Shown here one piece after another: positions 8,909-16,436 of a DNA stretch of 64,000 bases. The notes beneath the pieces were generated by a model. That model was not told the origin of the DNA and did no database searches. It saw nothing but the letters and a program-made list of their open reading frames with translations. The translations under genes and the position numbers were made by a program. The DNA comes from Desulfatitalea sp. BRH_c12 (GTDB lineage: Bacteria; Desulfobacterota; Desulfobacteria; Desulfobacterales; Desulfosarcinaceae), in the NCBI GenBank assembly GCA_000961655.1, contig LADR01000008.1:1-64000 (forward strand), given 5' to 3'. Position 1 is the stretch's first letter. Each line of letters begins with the position of its first letter.

Positions 8909-9460
8909 ATGCTCTCTTTGACCGATATCCCGGATTTCAGACATTTTCTATCATCTCTTCTCGTAAAGGGTTCCAAAAATGAAATGCTTGGTTTAAACCA
9001 GATCACCGAATCTGTGGAAATTCCTTGGTTCGAAAAATTGGGACCAGATGCACATATTTCCAGGTCATCATTTTGGTTCCGACATCTATCCAAGTACAGG
9101 ATCGTCTCCGCAAAGATATTTGACGATTTTCCCTACTGCGCACATGTTAATGTTACGGTAGAAAACCCTGAAGGTACCGACATCTTCGATGATCTCGGGT
9201 TTTTAATTATCAATACCAATTACGGTATAATGGTCCTATTTTTTAATGGGACCGGGTCAATTCATACATTGGAATTGAATTTCAGGGTTGAAAAACGAAT
9301 GCCACCTTTTTTATTCGATTTGTCGAAACATTTTCCAAACGAAGATCCCTTGATTGATCGTAAGATTAGGAACCAAATGAAAAAGATGGGAACGCTGCCA
9401 ATTGCCGATTATCTGCGTACTTTCAGAAGGAAGAGGTTAGTCACTATCGAAGTTGATTGA
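8909..9460 (+). CDS. Hypothetical protein
   Basis: 183 residues, and I do not recognise the family. The ATG at 8909 has a strong GGAGG site 8-9 bases upstream, so the gene is probably real and expressed. The sequence is soluble-looking with no signal peptide or membrane span. Alternating hydrophobic stretches in the middle (DDLGFLIINTNYGIMVLFF) suggest a beta-rich core, and the C-terminal third is basic (RKIRNQMKKMG). It sits behind the second 19-bp operator and ahead of a ribbon-helix-helix gene. Context places it in the same regulon as the ADP-ribosylglycohydrolase/phosphatase pair; function is unknown. Confidence 0.75.
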   Translation: MLSLTDIPDFRHFLSSLLVKGSKNEMLGLNQITESVEIPWFEKLGPDAHISRSSFWFRHLSKYRIVSAKIFDDFPYCAHVNVTVENPEGTDIFDDLGFLIINTNYGIMVLFFNGTGSIHTLELNFRVEKRMPPFLFDLSKHFPNEDPLIDRKIRNQMKKMGTLPIADYLRTFRRKRLVTIEVD

Positions 9461-9502
9461 ATTTAAGCCAAAAACGCCTCCTACCTCAAAAGAGGATTCA
9501 CA

Positions 9503-9746
9503 ATGGAAAACGATACCGATTCTCCCGCTTGTCCCGATGATATGCGAGCAGATTATCATCAACATTCCACGCCGACTGGTTAAACGGGCTCAAAGATACG
9601 CCGATGAAAATGGCAACACAGTGACCCGTGTGGTCATCGAAGCCCTGGATGCGTTATTGAGTGGCGGACGGAGGGGCCATTCTGGGAATCCAACGGGAAA
9701 ATCCAAAGTTTATGAAATAAAAGGTCTCCAACTATGTATCGAATGA
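9503..9746 (+). pseudogene. Ribbon-helix-helix (CopG/Arc-like) protein, apparent frameshift
   Basis: An ATG at 9503 with a good ribosome site (AGAGGA) starts a frame reading MENDTDSPACPDD that stops early at 9583. The following domain, EQIIINIPRRLVKRAQ onward, is in another frame that runs to 9746. An intact paralogue at 26769 reads straight through the same junction, and base-by-base comparison shows one extra base here near 9540. The domain is a classic RHH: beta strand IIINIP, helix, then helix VVIEALDALLSG. An alternative is that translation restarts at the in-frame ATG at 9537, giving a 69-residue protein, but the sequence before that codon has no ribosome site. The extra 20-residue C-terminal tail is absent from the paralogue. 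It could also be a sequencing error. Confidence 0.7.
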
Positions 9747-9775
9747 ACACCACAAAAGGTCGGCCTAAGTTCTTA

Positions 9776-9805
9776 TTGACAATCACCGGGACACAATTCT
9801 ATCCT
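9776..9805 (+). promoter_or_regulatory. Possible sigma-70 promoter upstream of carboxylesterase
   Basis: TTGACA (9776-9781), an 18-base spacer and TATCCT (9800-9805). It lies in the 358-base gap before the esterase gene, about 300 bases from its start. The -10 match is only 4 of 6. The rest of the gap (to 10104) contains several purine-rich GGAGG-like stretches but no recognisable gene. Confidence 0.35.
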
Positions 9806-10104
9806 ATTTAATAAATGGCATTCACTTTAAAATTGTATTTTCACTAAAATATACCTCGAACATGACCCGTGCACCGCTTTTCCCCATGGCAACTTGCTGG
9901 ATTTTAAAAGAAATTCAACTTATGTGACAGGCGCATAAAATCCCGACTCCACTTTTTGAATACCTGAGAACTAATGTAATCGAGTAAAAAAATTGGGCTG
10001 CTTTCCCGAGGATGCCGAATTGTAAGGTGCATTCGAAAGGAGGTGAGGATTTAAAGAGGAGAGCTGTTTGGATCTTAAATCATTAACTGAAGGGAGGGTC
10101 TATA

Positions 10105-11865
10105 ATGAAACCGGTCGAAAAATGCCCCATCAGATGTTCCAATTCAAGTTTGTTTTTCATCCTGAGTCTCACTTTTTTTCTGGTCGCCATAGCAGGCTTT
10201 CATCCTGATCTTGCTTCTGCGGGTAAGAAATCGTTCCCCACACTGGTAGAAACGAAATACGGGCAGGTAGAAGGGTTCTATAATACGGAAGACACGGTTG
10301 CCTGGAAAAGTATCCCTTTCGCCAAGCCGCCTGTGGGCGATCTTCGATGGAAAGCCCCCCAGGATCCGGATTCGTGGGACGGGATTCTGGCGGCAGCATC
10401 GGACTGTGAGCCCTGCACTCAGCTTTACACAACGGAGAAATGGATTCGGCAACCTGTAGCCGTCGGTAGTGAAGACTGTCTGTATTTGAATATTTTTCGC
10501 CCAAACAACCTCCAAAAAAAATTGCCCGTTTACGTCTACATCCATGGGGGTTCCAACAACTTCGGGACAGCCAACGACTATGACGGATCTGTGATTGCCA
10601 GTAAATCCGGGATGGTGGCTGTGGTTGTCCAGTACCGGTTGGGGCCGATGGGATGGTTTGCCCAGCCTTCTATCAGGAATAATGATCCTTTAGATGACTC
10701 TGGGAATTTCGGAACCTTGGACAACATAAAAGCACTGGAGTGGATCCGGGATAACATCGCCGCATTCGGCGGGGACCCGGGGAATGTAACCATTACCGGT
10801 GAATCCGCCGGTGCGCATAACGTAATGAATCTGGTGATTTCGCCCCTTGCCTCGGGTCTGTTCCACCGGGCCATGTCCCAAAGCGGAGGGATGACAACGA
10901 AACCTGTAACCTATTCCGAGATGATGGCAAATCGCCATGTGGATGCCCTACTGGTTTACGACCATTCGGCGACTGACATGACTGAGGCCGCCCAGATCCG
11001 GTCCGGCTGGAGCCTAACCCAGTTGGCAGACTACATTGTGGCCAAGCCTGCAGGGGATTTCTTCCTTGCTTACCTTCAACAATTCAAAACCCTGCCGACA
11101 TATGACGGAGTTCAGGACGGATATGTTATCCCCGGCAGTGTTGTTTCCACCATCCAATCAGGGCATTACAACAAGGTCCCCATCATTTTGGGAGTCAATC
11201 AGTATGAGACCAAAGCGTTCATGCCTTTGTACGGTCCCGCCTTAGGGATGCCGTGGTACGATTTGATCCTGGTGCTCGATGGAGTACTCCCGTCTGTGGA
11301 CAATGTCCTCACCACCGAGCTGGACAAGGACTTGTATGAGGTGACCGGATTTTACGGGAGCCGAAACTGGAGGGCTAAATTCGTAGATGAAAGAGCCAGG
11401 GCCCTCAAAGAGCAGCAGGGAAGGGTTTATGCCTACCAGTTCAACTGGGGAGGACCCGGGTCCGGACCGTCGCCGTTTGATTTCATTTACGGCGCAGCAC
11501 ATGCCATGGATATCCCATTCTTTTTTGGCGACAACGAGAGTCTTTGGGGATACGGTTTTAATCCCGAGAATGATACAGCAGGAAGGGTCGATCTCCAGAT
11601 CGCCATGATGGCCTACCTGGCGAATTTCGCAAAGACGGGGAACCCAAACGGAGCAGGACTCCCGGTTTGGCAGAAGTGGTCCAATCGAGACGGTGGATCG
11701 AAGGCGATCATATTCGATGCGAATTTTGATCAGGCATTGTTGGACATGAGCGATGAAGAAGTAAGGTTTGAGGATGTGGCGCAGGGTTTGGCTGCCGAAA
11801 TAGCTGACTGGCCAGCATATTACCAGTTTGTGGCCAATTATTTCCAATGGCAGAGTCCTGAATAA
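10105..11865 (+). CDS. Carboxylesterase type B, exported
   Basis: 586 residues. It is an alpha/beta-hydrolase of the carboxylesterase/para-nitrobenzyl esterase family. A signal peptide is visible: basic start, long hydrophobic stretch (LFFILSLTFFLVAIAG), and a probable cleavage site after ASA near residue 37. The oxyanion-hole segment YIHGGSNNFG, and the nucleophile in GESAGAHN at S234, are clear. The catalytic histidine is likely in GAAHAMDIPFFFGD. The ATG follows GGGAGGG. It stands alone, with a terminator 120 bases downstream. Substrate is unknown; the family acts on short-chain esters. It has lower GC than the later part of the window and lies in the accessory region. Confidence 0.9.
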   Translation: MKPVEKCPIRCSNSSLFFILSLTFFLVAIAGFHPDLASAGKKSFPTLVETKYGQVEGFYNTEDTVAWKSIPFAKPPVGDLRWKAPQDPDSWDGILAAASDCEPCTQLYTTEKWIRQPVAVGSEDCLYLNIFRPNNLQKKLPVYVYIHGGSNNFGTANDYDGSVIASKSGMVAVVVQYRLGPMGWFAQPSIRNNDPLDDSGNFGTLDNIKALEWIRDNIAAFGGDPGNVTITGESAGAHNVMNLVISPLASGLFHRAMSQSGGMTTKPVTYSEMMANRHVDALLVYDHSATDMTEAAQIRSGWSLTQLADYIVAKPAGDFFLAYLQQFKTLPTYDGVQDGYVIPGSVVSTIQSGHYNKVPIILGVNQYETKAFMPLYGPALGMPWYDLILVLDGVLPSVDNVLTTELDKDLYEVTGFYGSRNWRAKFVDERARALKEQQGRVYAYQFNWGGPGSGPSPFDFIYGAAHAMDIPFFFGDNESLWGYGFNPENDTAGRVDLQIAMMAYLANFAKTGNPNGAGLPVWQKWSNRDGGSKAIIFDANFDQALLDMSDEEVRFEDVAQGLAAEIADWPAYYQFVANYFQWQSPE

Positions 11866-11981
11866 GCAGGTGGATATTGGATTCCTATAAAATGCCAATC
11901 TGCACTGTTTAAATTGACCGTAAATTGAACTACGCACAGAAAATGCCGCCTAACCGGAGTTTTCGGTTTAGCATCCATACC

Positions 11982-12015
11982 AGGCACCCGAAATCATCCG
12001 GGTGCCTCTCTTTTT
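11982..12015 (+). terminator. Rho-independent terminator after carboxylesterase
   Basis: A 9-bp stem pairs AGGCACCCG (11982-11990) with CGGGTGCCT (11999-12007), followed by CTC and five T. It lies 117 bases after the esterase stop codon. Confidence 0.8.
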
Positions 12016-12240
12016 ATAAGTGTTCCGAAATTCAAATCACCCCAGGGTTGCCTTGGGTAGCCAACGTCGTGACATGCTTGAAATGAATGATATGCTCAGT
12101 TCCTGTGTGAGACTTGTGTGAGAAAAAGTTTCCAAAATCAACCAAAACATGGAAAATCAGCAAAAATGTGGAAATTGTATATTCTATCATTACAGAACCT
12201 TGATGCAAATTGAGGAGGTTAGAAAACTCAGAGGTCCTGT

Positions 12241-12285
12241 CTTCGAATCCGTAGGTCGCCCGTTCGAATCGGGCCGGGCGTACCA
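12241..12285 (+). other. 3' fragment of tRNA-Arg(TCG), attachment-site scar
   Basis: The 45 bases start at the anticodon loop CTTCGAA (anticodon TCG) and continue through the 3' anticodon stem TCCGT, variable loop AGGTC, T-arm GCCCG-TTCGAAT-CGGGC and acceptor strand CGGGCGT to ACCA. The bases before it (CCTGT) cannot pair with TCCGT, and no D-arm is present, so this is not a functional tRNA. Tyrosine-recombinase elements commonly integrate in the anticodon loop and leave exactly such a 3' duplicate. No integrase gene or intact tRNA-Arg is in the window. Confidence 0.75.
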
Positions 12286-12403
12286 GTCATTTCAAGGGCT
12301 TTTTGATTCCTACTCAGAAAGCCCTTTTCACTTGGTAGCCGAATAGCAGCCACTTATTCAAAAAAGTGACATGCAGCCGAAGGGAATATCGCTCCGCTAC
12401 AAA

Positions 12404-12762
12404 TCATTCAATCTTTAGCATTTCCCAAGGATAGCCGAAAACGGTCAGAACAGAGCCACGCCATAATATCATCTCATCATCACCAAATGCCACTCCTGCA
12501 GGCAAAAAACTATCACCAGGTAATCTTGAATCTTGGTTTACCGCAAGGGCATTAAGCCAAGGTAAGCCTCCGGCCGGCAGATATTGTCTCGAACGAATCC
12601 AAGTGGGCTTTTCAAACTAACTGCCGCAATTTTGCGGCCCTCCTCATTTCCGATTGCAACTGCAATTTCACCATAGGTTTCTACCCGCATTCGTTTGGCT
12701 AATAGTTTGAGGTACTCAAACACTGCACGACTATTCTTAGGCGCGTCTTTCCAAATGGACAT
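12404..12762 (-). pseudogene. Conserved hypothetical gene broken by a frameshift
   Basis: The ATG at 12762 with an AGGAGAG ribosome site begins MSIWKDAPKN and reads RVETYGEIAVAIG, then LKSPLGFVRDNICRP. That frame stops at 12538. Shifting by one base near 12550 continues the protein as ALAVNQDSRLPGDSF, then GVAFGDDEMILWRG, to a TGA at 12404, keeping the same style of sequence. The joined product would be about 119 residues. It resembles a small conserved family with a TYGEIA motif and an LNALAVN-x-DSRLPG motif that I cannot name. It lies beside the tRNA scar, consistent with decaying island cargo. A sequencing error remains possible. Confidence 0.6.
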
Positions 12763-13435
12763 GGCTGTCTCTCCTAAATAAAGGAATGGCAAGTCCCTGA
12801 GGCTTTCACGAGGTTTTTCACAAGAAGAACTCGGTGGGTTAGCGGGAATCCATCGAACATACATTAGTTCGCTCGAAAGGCATGCGGAAAGTCCGGCAAT
12901 TGGCCTCTGAACAGATTATCCAGAGCTTGACTGGCCTTGATTCCCTGTTTACGGCAAGTAGATCTGCTTTACGAGGAATCCGCCCCATTCGTGAGTTCCG
13001 ACCAACAAATGTCGCGCTGCATTGCCCGGCTCAAGCGAGAGGCGCAAAGGGAGCAGGGGGAAGCAGATATGCCAGAGGTTCGCACCGAGCTGCCGCCGCG
13101 AGAACTTCAACAACCCGGGCGAGACACAGAAGAGAAGTATTACTCGCACTCAGTGGCAACCTGCAAATCTCGCCATCTGGATATGCTCCTCTCCTAAAAA
13201 AACGCAGCAGTCTCTTTCAGGCTGTGACCCGAATTGTTCTTATCACCGAAGCAATGTAAAGCCGCGGAGAAGTAGTTTTGACTTCCACCCGTCTGCCGGT
13301 GTGGCTTTGCCTGGCAGCCGATCCCCTTGGAATGTGTTCGACGATGTCGGACGAATGTTCTTGTTGACAAACATTTGAATCTATCCAATATTGATCAGGC
13401 ATCGCGGAGGCAACCCAATACATCCGACAACCTTC
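12763..13435. other. Region without a supported gene
   Basis: Several overlapping short frames (for example 12882-13259 and 12937-13197, rightward) show no recognisable motif, and none has both a good ribosome site and family-like sequence. The GC content is intermediate. It may be decayed sequence next to the tRNA scar. Confidence 0.45.
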
Positions 13436-14731
13436 ATGAACAGTAAGGTCGATACCGCAAATCGTGAATCCCACCGCTGGATTGTCTTCGGAACAATCGG
13501 CCTGGTCTACTTCTTCGTATACTTCCATCGCGTCTCCACCTCGGTCATCGTCGACGACCTGATAGACGCTTTCCGGACCCATGCGACCGCCCTCGGCCTG
13601 ATGTCCTCGATGTACTTCTACCTGTATGCATTGGAACAGCCCCTGGTCGGTTATCTGACCGACCGGCTGGGCCCCCGGCGCCTGGTCGCCTGCTCTTCGA
13701 TACTCGCCGCGGCGGGCTGTTTTCTGTTCGGCCTGGCGCCGACGATCGTCTGGGCTTCGGTGGGCAGGGCCCTGATCGGCATCGGAGTAGGCGGGGTTTA
13801 CGTACCGGCCTTGAAATCCCTGGCGCTCTGGTTCAGCGCGCGGGAATTCGGCGGCATGCTGGGCCTGCTCATGTCCCTCGGCAACCTGGGGGCGGTCATC
13901 GCCACCACGCCCTTGGCCTGGGCCGCCGCCTTATGGGGCTGGAGGCCCACCTTTCACCTGATCGGCGTGATCACCCTGGCCCTTGCCCTGGGCACCCTGT
14001 TCGGGACGCGCGACCATCCCGACTCCCGGCCGGCAAAGCGGTACGAGTCGGCGGCAGGCGGTGCATCCTCCGGGGGGACCGGATCCGCCATCCGGCAGAC
14101 CCTGGCATCGTGGAATTTCTGGCTATGCGCGCTTTTATTCTTCAGCGTCGTGGGAACATTCTTGACCCTGCAGGGGCTGTGGGCGACTCCTTTTCTAATG
14201 AGCGCGTTGGGCACTGAGCGCATCCTGGCGAGCAAACTGAACATGTTGATTCCGATCGGCGTCATCATCGGTTCGCCCCTGATCGGCTGGGTCGGCAGCC
14301 GGACCCGAATGGACCAGTACGGGATCCTGATCGGCATCGTTGCGGGGCTCGCCATCGCCTGGGCCGCGCTCGTTTTCCTGCACCGCCCGCTCGGCGCCGC
14401 CGGGCTGGGAGCGGTGCTGCTGGGCATGGGCGGGTTGGCCGGCGGCTTCTTCAGCATCTTGTGGTCGATCGTCAAAGAGGCCACCCGTCCGGCCATCCTG
14501 GGGCTGGCCATGGGCCTGATGAATCCAGCCCCATTTTTGGGGGTGGCCGCCTTTCAGGTGGTCACGGGCGCCATCCTGGATCGTGCCGGCGAAGCCCAGG
14601 GGATATACCGCCTGGCCGGGTTCGAACAAGCGTTCACGGTATGTCTGGTGGCCAACCTCGTCGCCCTGGTGCTGTCCTTTTTACTGCGCCGGCGGGCGCT
14701 TCCTGCAGGTTCTGCCATCGATGGCGATTGA
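13436..14731 (+). CDS. Major facilitator superfamily transporter
   Basis: 431 residues from the ATG at 13436, with 12 predicted membrane spans. The MFS signature after span 2 is present (GYLTDRLGPRRLV), as is the central loop after span 6. It is an inner-membrane secondary transporter; the closest feel is of the anion/metabolite porter branch, but the substrate cannot be read. An in-frame TTG at 13391 would add 15 residues. I prefer the ATG because the first span begins about 15 residues after it, although no strong ribosome site is seen. The last 11 bases overlap the start of a second MFS gene, so the two were an operon. Confidence 0.85.
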   Translation: MNSKVDTANRESHRWIVFGTIGLVYFFVYFHRVSTSVIVDDLIDAFRTHATALGLMSSMYFYLYALEQPLVGYLTDRLGPRRLVACSSILAAAGCFLFGLAPTIVWASVGRALIGIGVGGVYVPALKSLALWFSAREFGGMLGLLMSLGNLGAVIATTPLAWAAALWGWRPTFHLIGVITLALALGTLFGTRDHPDSRPAKRYESAAGGASSGGTGSAIRQTLASWNFWLCALLFFSVVGTFLTLQGLWATPFLMSALGTERILASKLNMLIPIGVIIGSPLIGWVGSRTRMDQYGILIGIVAGLAIAWAALVFLHRPLGAAGLGAVLLGMGGLAGGFFSILWSIVKEATRPAILGLAMGLMNPAPFLGVAAFQVVTGAILDRAGEAQGIYRLAGFEQAFTVCLVANLVALVLSFLLRRRALPAGSAIDGD

Positions 14732-15281
14732 ACGCGATGCCATATCCGCCGCCCCGCGGCCAGGGATCTTCTACGGCTGGTGGATCGGCCTGGCCGGCAC
14801 CCTGATCCTCATTGTCTCCAGCGGCCTCGGCTTCTATGGCCACGGCGTCATTCTGGACCCGCTGTGCCAGGCGCACGGGTGGTCCAAAGGCTCGGTGTCA
14901 TGGGCCGTGACCCTTTACTTTCTCACCGGCGGCATCTCGGGCATGATCGTCGGCCGCCTGATCGACCGCTTCGGTTCCCGGCGCCTGCTGGCGATAGGCT
15001 CGCTGCTGGTGGGTGCGGCTTTCGTGCTGCTCAGCCGAATAACGGCGCTGTGGCAGTTGTACGCTGTCTACCTGCTGATGGCCGTGGGATGGAGCGCCGC
15101 CTCGCTGATCCCGGTCAGCGCCCTGCTGGTCAACTGGTTCATCCTCAAGCGCGGCCGGGTGATGAGTCTGGTGACATGCGGCTTGAGCATCGGCGGCATC
15201 GTCATGGTGCCCCTGGCCACCTACCTGATCGCGCGCTATGGGCTGAACTCGGCCCTGACGGTTTTGGGCGTTATTTACTAA
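14721..15281 (+). pseudogene. Second MFS transporter, truncated after about six membrane spans
   Basis: The ATG at 14721 overlaps the preceding MFS gene by 11 bases. The frame gives an N-terminal half: GIFYGWWIGLAGTLILIVSS, then the loop signature GRLIDRFGSRRLLAIGS, ending at LTVLGVIY and a stop at 15281 after 186 residues. The family normally has about 400-420 residues, so the second half is gone. The sequence after the stop shows no continuation of the MFS in any frame, which points to a deletion or rearrangement breakpoint near 15275 rather than a simple point mutation. The half-protein is unlikely to transport by itself. Confidence 0.8.
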
Positions 15282-15406
15282 TAGTTTATCGTCCACGATT
15301 TGCCGGTAGGTTTGACGAACTGCGGCTGGATATTGACCTTGGTTTTTGCGATGTACGCAAACCCGATTTTGACAATTTCCCGATTGGATCGACCGTCTTC
15401 TGCGCG

Positions 15407-16093
15407 CTATATCTCCACACGTGTGATCGAGACATTGCCGCTAAAACAAATATCTACATCGCTGCGAGCCGCCCTTGGGCGGTCATGAATGACACCCTGG
15501 TAGTAGTAGAGATCTCCGTCCTTGCGAAAGCGGTATTTGTGCGGGTTTTTATCCAGCGGACAGTACTGCCACTTGATGGGGGAATCGGCCGTAATGGGGC
15601 TTGGCAGATTAATATTCCAAAAATTACCGCGAGCCAGTGGCGCGTTGATGACAATGGGAAGGACGCTGGAGAGATATCGGACGGCGGCATCCCAATCGAC
15701 AAGCCATTCGGGAGCAATGTATTGAGACACCGCAATGGCCTTTTTCCCCAAAATAGCTGCTTCCCGCGCGGCGGCCACGGTACCTGATTGATAAACGTCC
15801 GAACCTAGATTTGCGCCCTGATTGATGCCAGACAGGACCCAATCCGCATCTGATGCAATTTCTTTCAGAGCCAGGCGGGTGCAATCGGCCGGAGCCCCGT
15901 GAACCATATAATGGTTTGGCTGTGTGGAGCGTTCAACGCGCAACGGCGTTTGCATAGACACCTGGTGGCCGACCCCTGATTGGGCATTTATGGGCGCAAC
16001 GACAATCACTTGGCCCAAGCGCCCGGCCACTTCGATGAGCGCGGCCAATCCCGGTGCGGTGTAACCGTCATCATTGGTGAGAACGAATTTCAA
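15407..16093 (-). CDS. surE: 5'/3'-nucleotidase SurE
   Basis: 228 residues from a TTG at 16093 with AAGGAG seven bases upstream. SurE is a metal-dependent nucleoside monophosphate phosphatase. The metal-binding start FVLTNDDGYTAPGL, the SGVGHQVS segment and the conserved GINQGANLGSDVYQSGTVAA block are all visible. The C-terminus is slightly short but complete-looking. The reading frame continues upstream of the TTG into an isochorismatase-like stub (16094-16183), so annotation from the first ATG would wrongly add 30 residues. It lies tail to tail with the truncated MFS gene, next to an apparent breakpoint. No partner genes (pcm, nlpD) are near. Confidence 0.9.
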   Translation of the reverse strand: MKFVLTNDDGYTAPGLAALIEVAGRLGQVIVVAPINAQSGVGHQVSMQTPLRVERSTQPNHYMVHGAPADCTRLALKEIASDADWVLSGINQGANLGSDVYQSGTVAAAREAAILGKKAIAVSQYIAPEWLVDWDAAVRYLSSVLPIVINAPLARGNFWNINLPSPITADSPIKWQYCPLDKNPHKYRFRKDGDLYYYQGVIHDRPRAARSDVDICFSGNVSITRVEI

Positions 16094-16183
16094 GATAAGC
16101 TCCTTCTGATCTCCCGACGAGTTCGATTGTCCCGGTCGGAAATAGTCATTGTGGATATCGATCAGCAATAACAATTTTTTCAT
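16094..16183 (-). pseudogene. N-terminal stub of an isochorismatase-like hydrolase, in frame with surE
   Basis: The ATG at 16183 starts MKKLLLLIDIHNDYFRPGQ, which closely resembles the first strand and catalytic aspartate (D9) region of isochorismatase/nicotinamidase proteins (consensus LLVIDMQNDFF). After about 19 residues the similarity ends, and the frame runs into the surE ribosome site and start. It is either the remnant of a deleted cysteine hydrolase gene or a fused leader. The similarity is short, so this is a cautious call. Confidence 0.45.
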
Positions 16184-16436
16184 GAGAGCGAAAGGCGCCC
16201 GGCGGCCGGACCGTGCATGCCAACGGCCAGATCTTATGCGGCGCCGCTAAAAACATGGGGTGAAGATGGTGAACGCCCCCTGTACTGGCTGTGCACCATG
16301 AAGGTCGTCTGGGCCCCTGCGATCATAGCGAGTCAGGGGTGAACGCCTGAAATGTGCCTTTGAGCAGTTGACAGTACCGTGAATTGATTGTAATCCTCTC
16401 AAACGCATTAGAATAAAAGTTCGTCCTTGGATCCCA

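Noticed and set aside
12149-12346. 65-codon frame running through the tRNA-Arg fragment
   Set aside because: It crosses the tRNA scar and has no protein-like features.
12882-13259. Overlapping frames suggesting a gene upstream of the MFS transporter
   Set aside because: Three frames compete, none resembles a family and the best candidate has no ribosome site.
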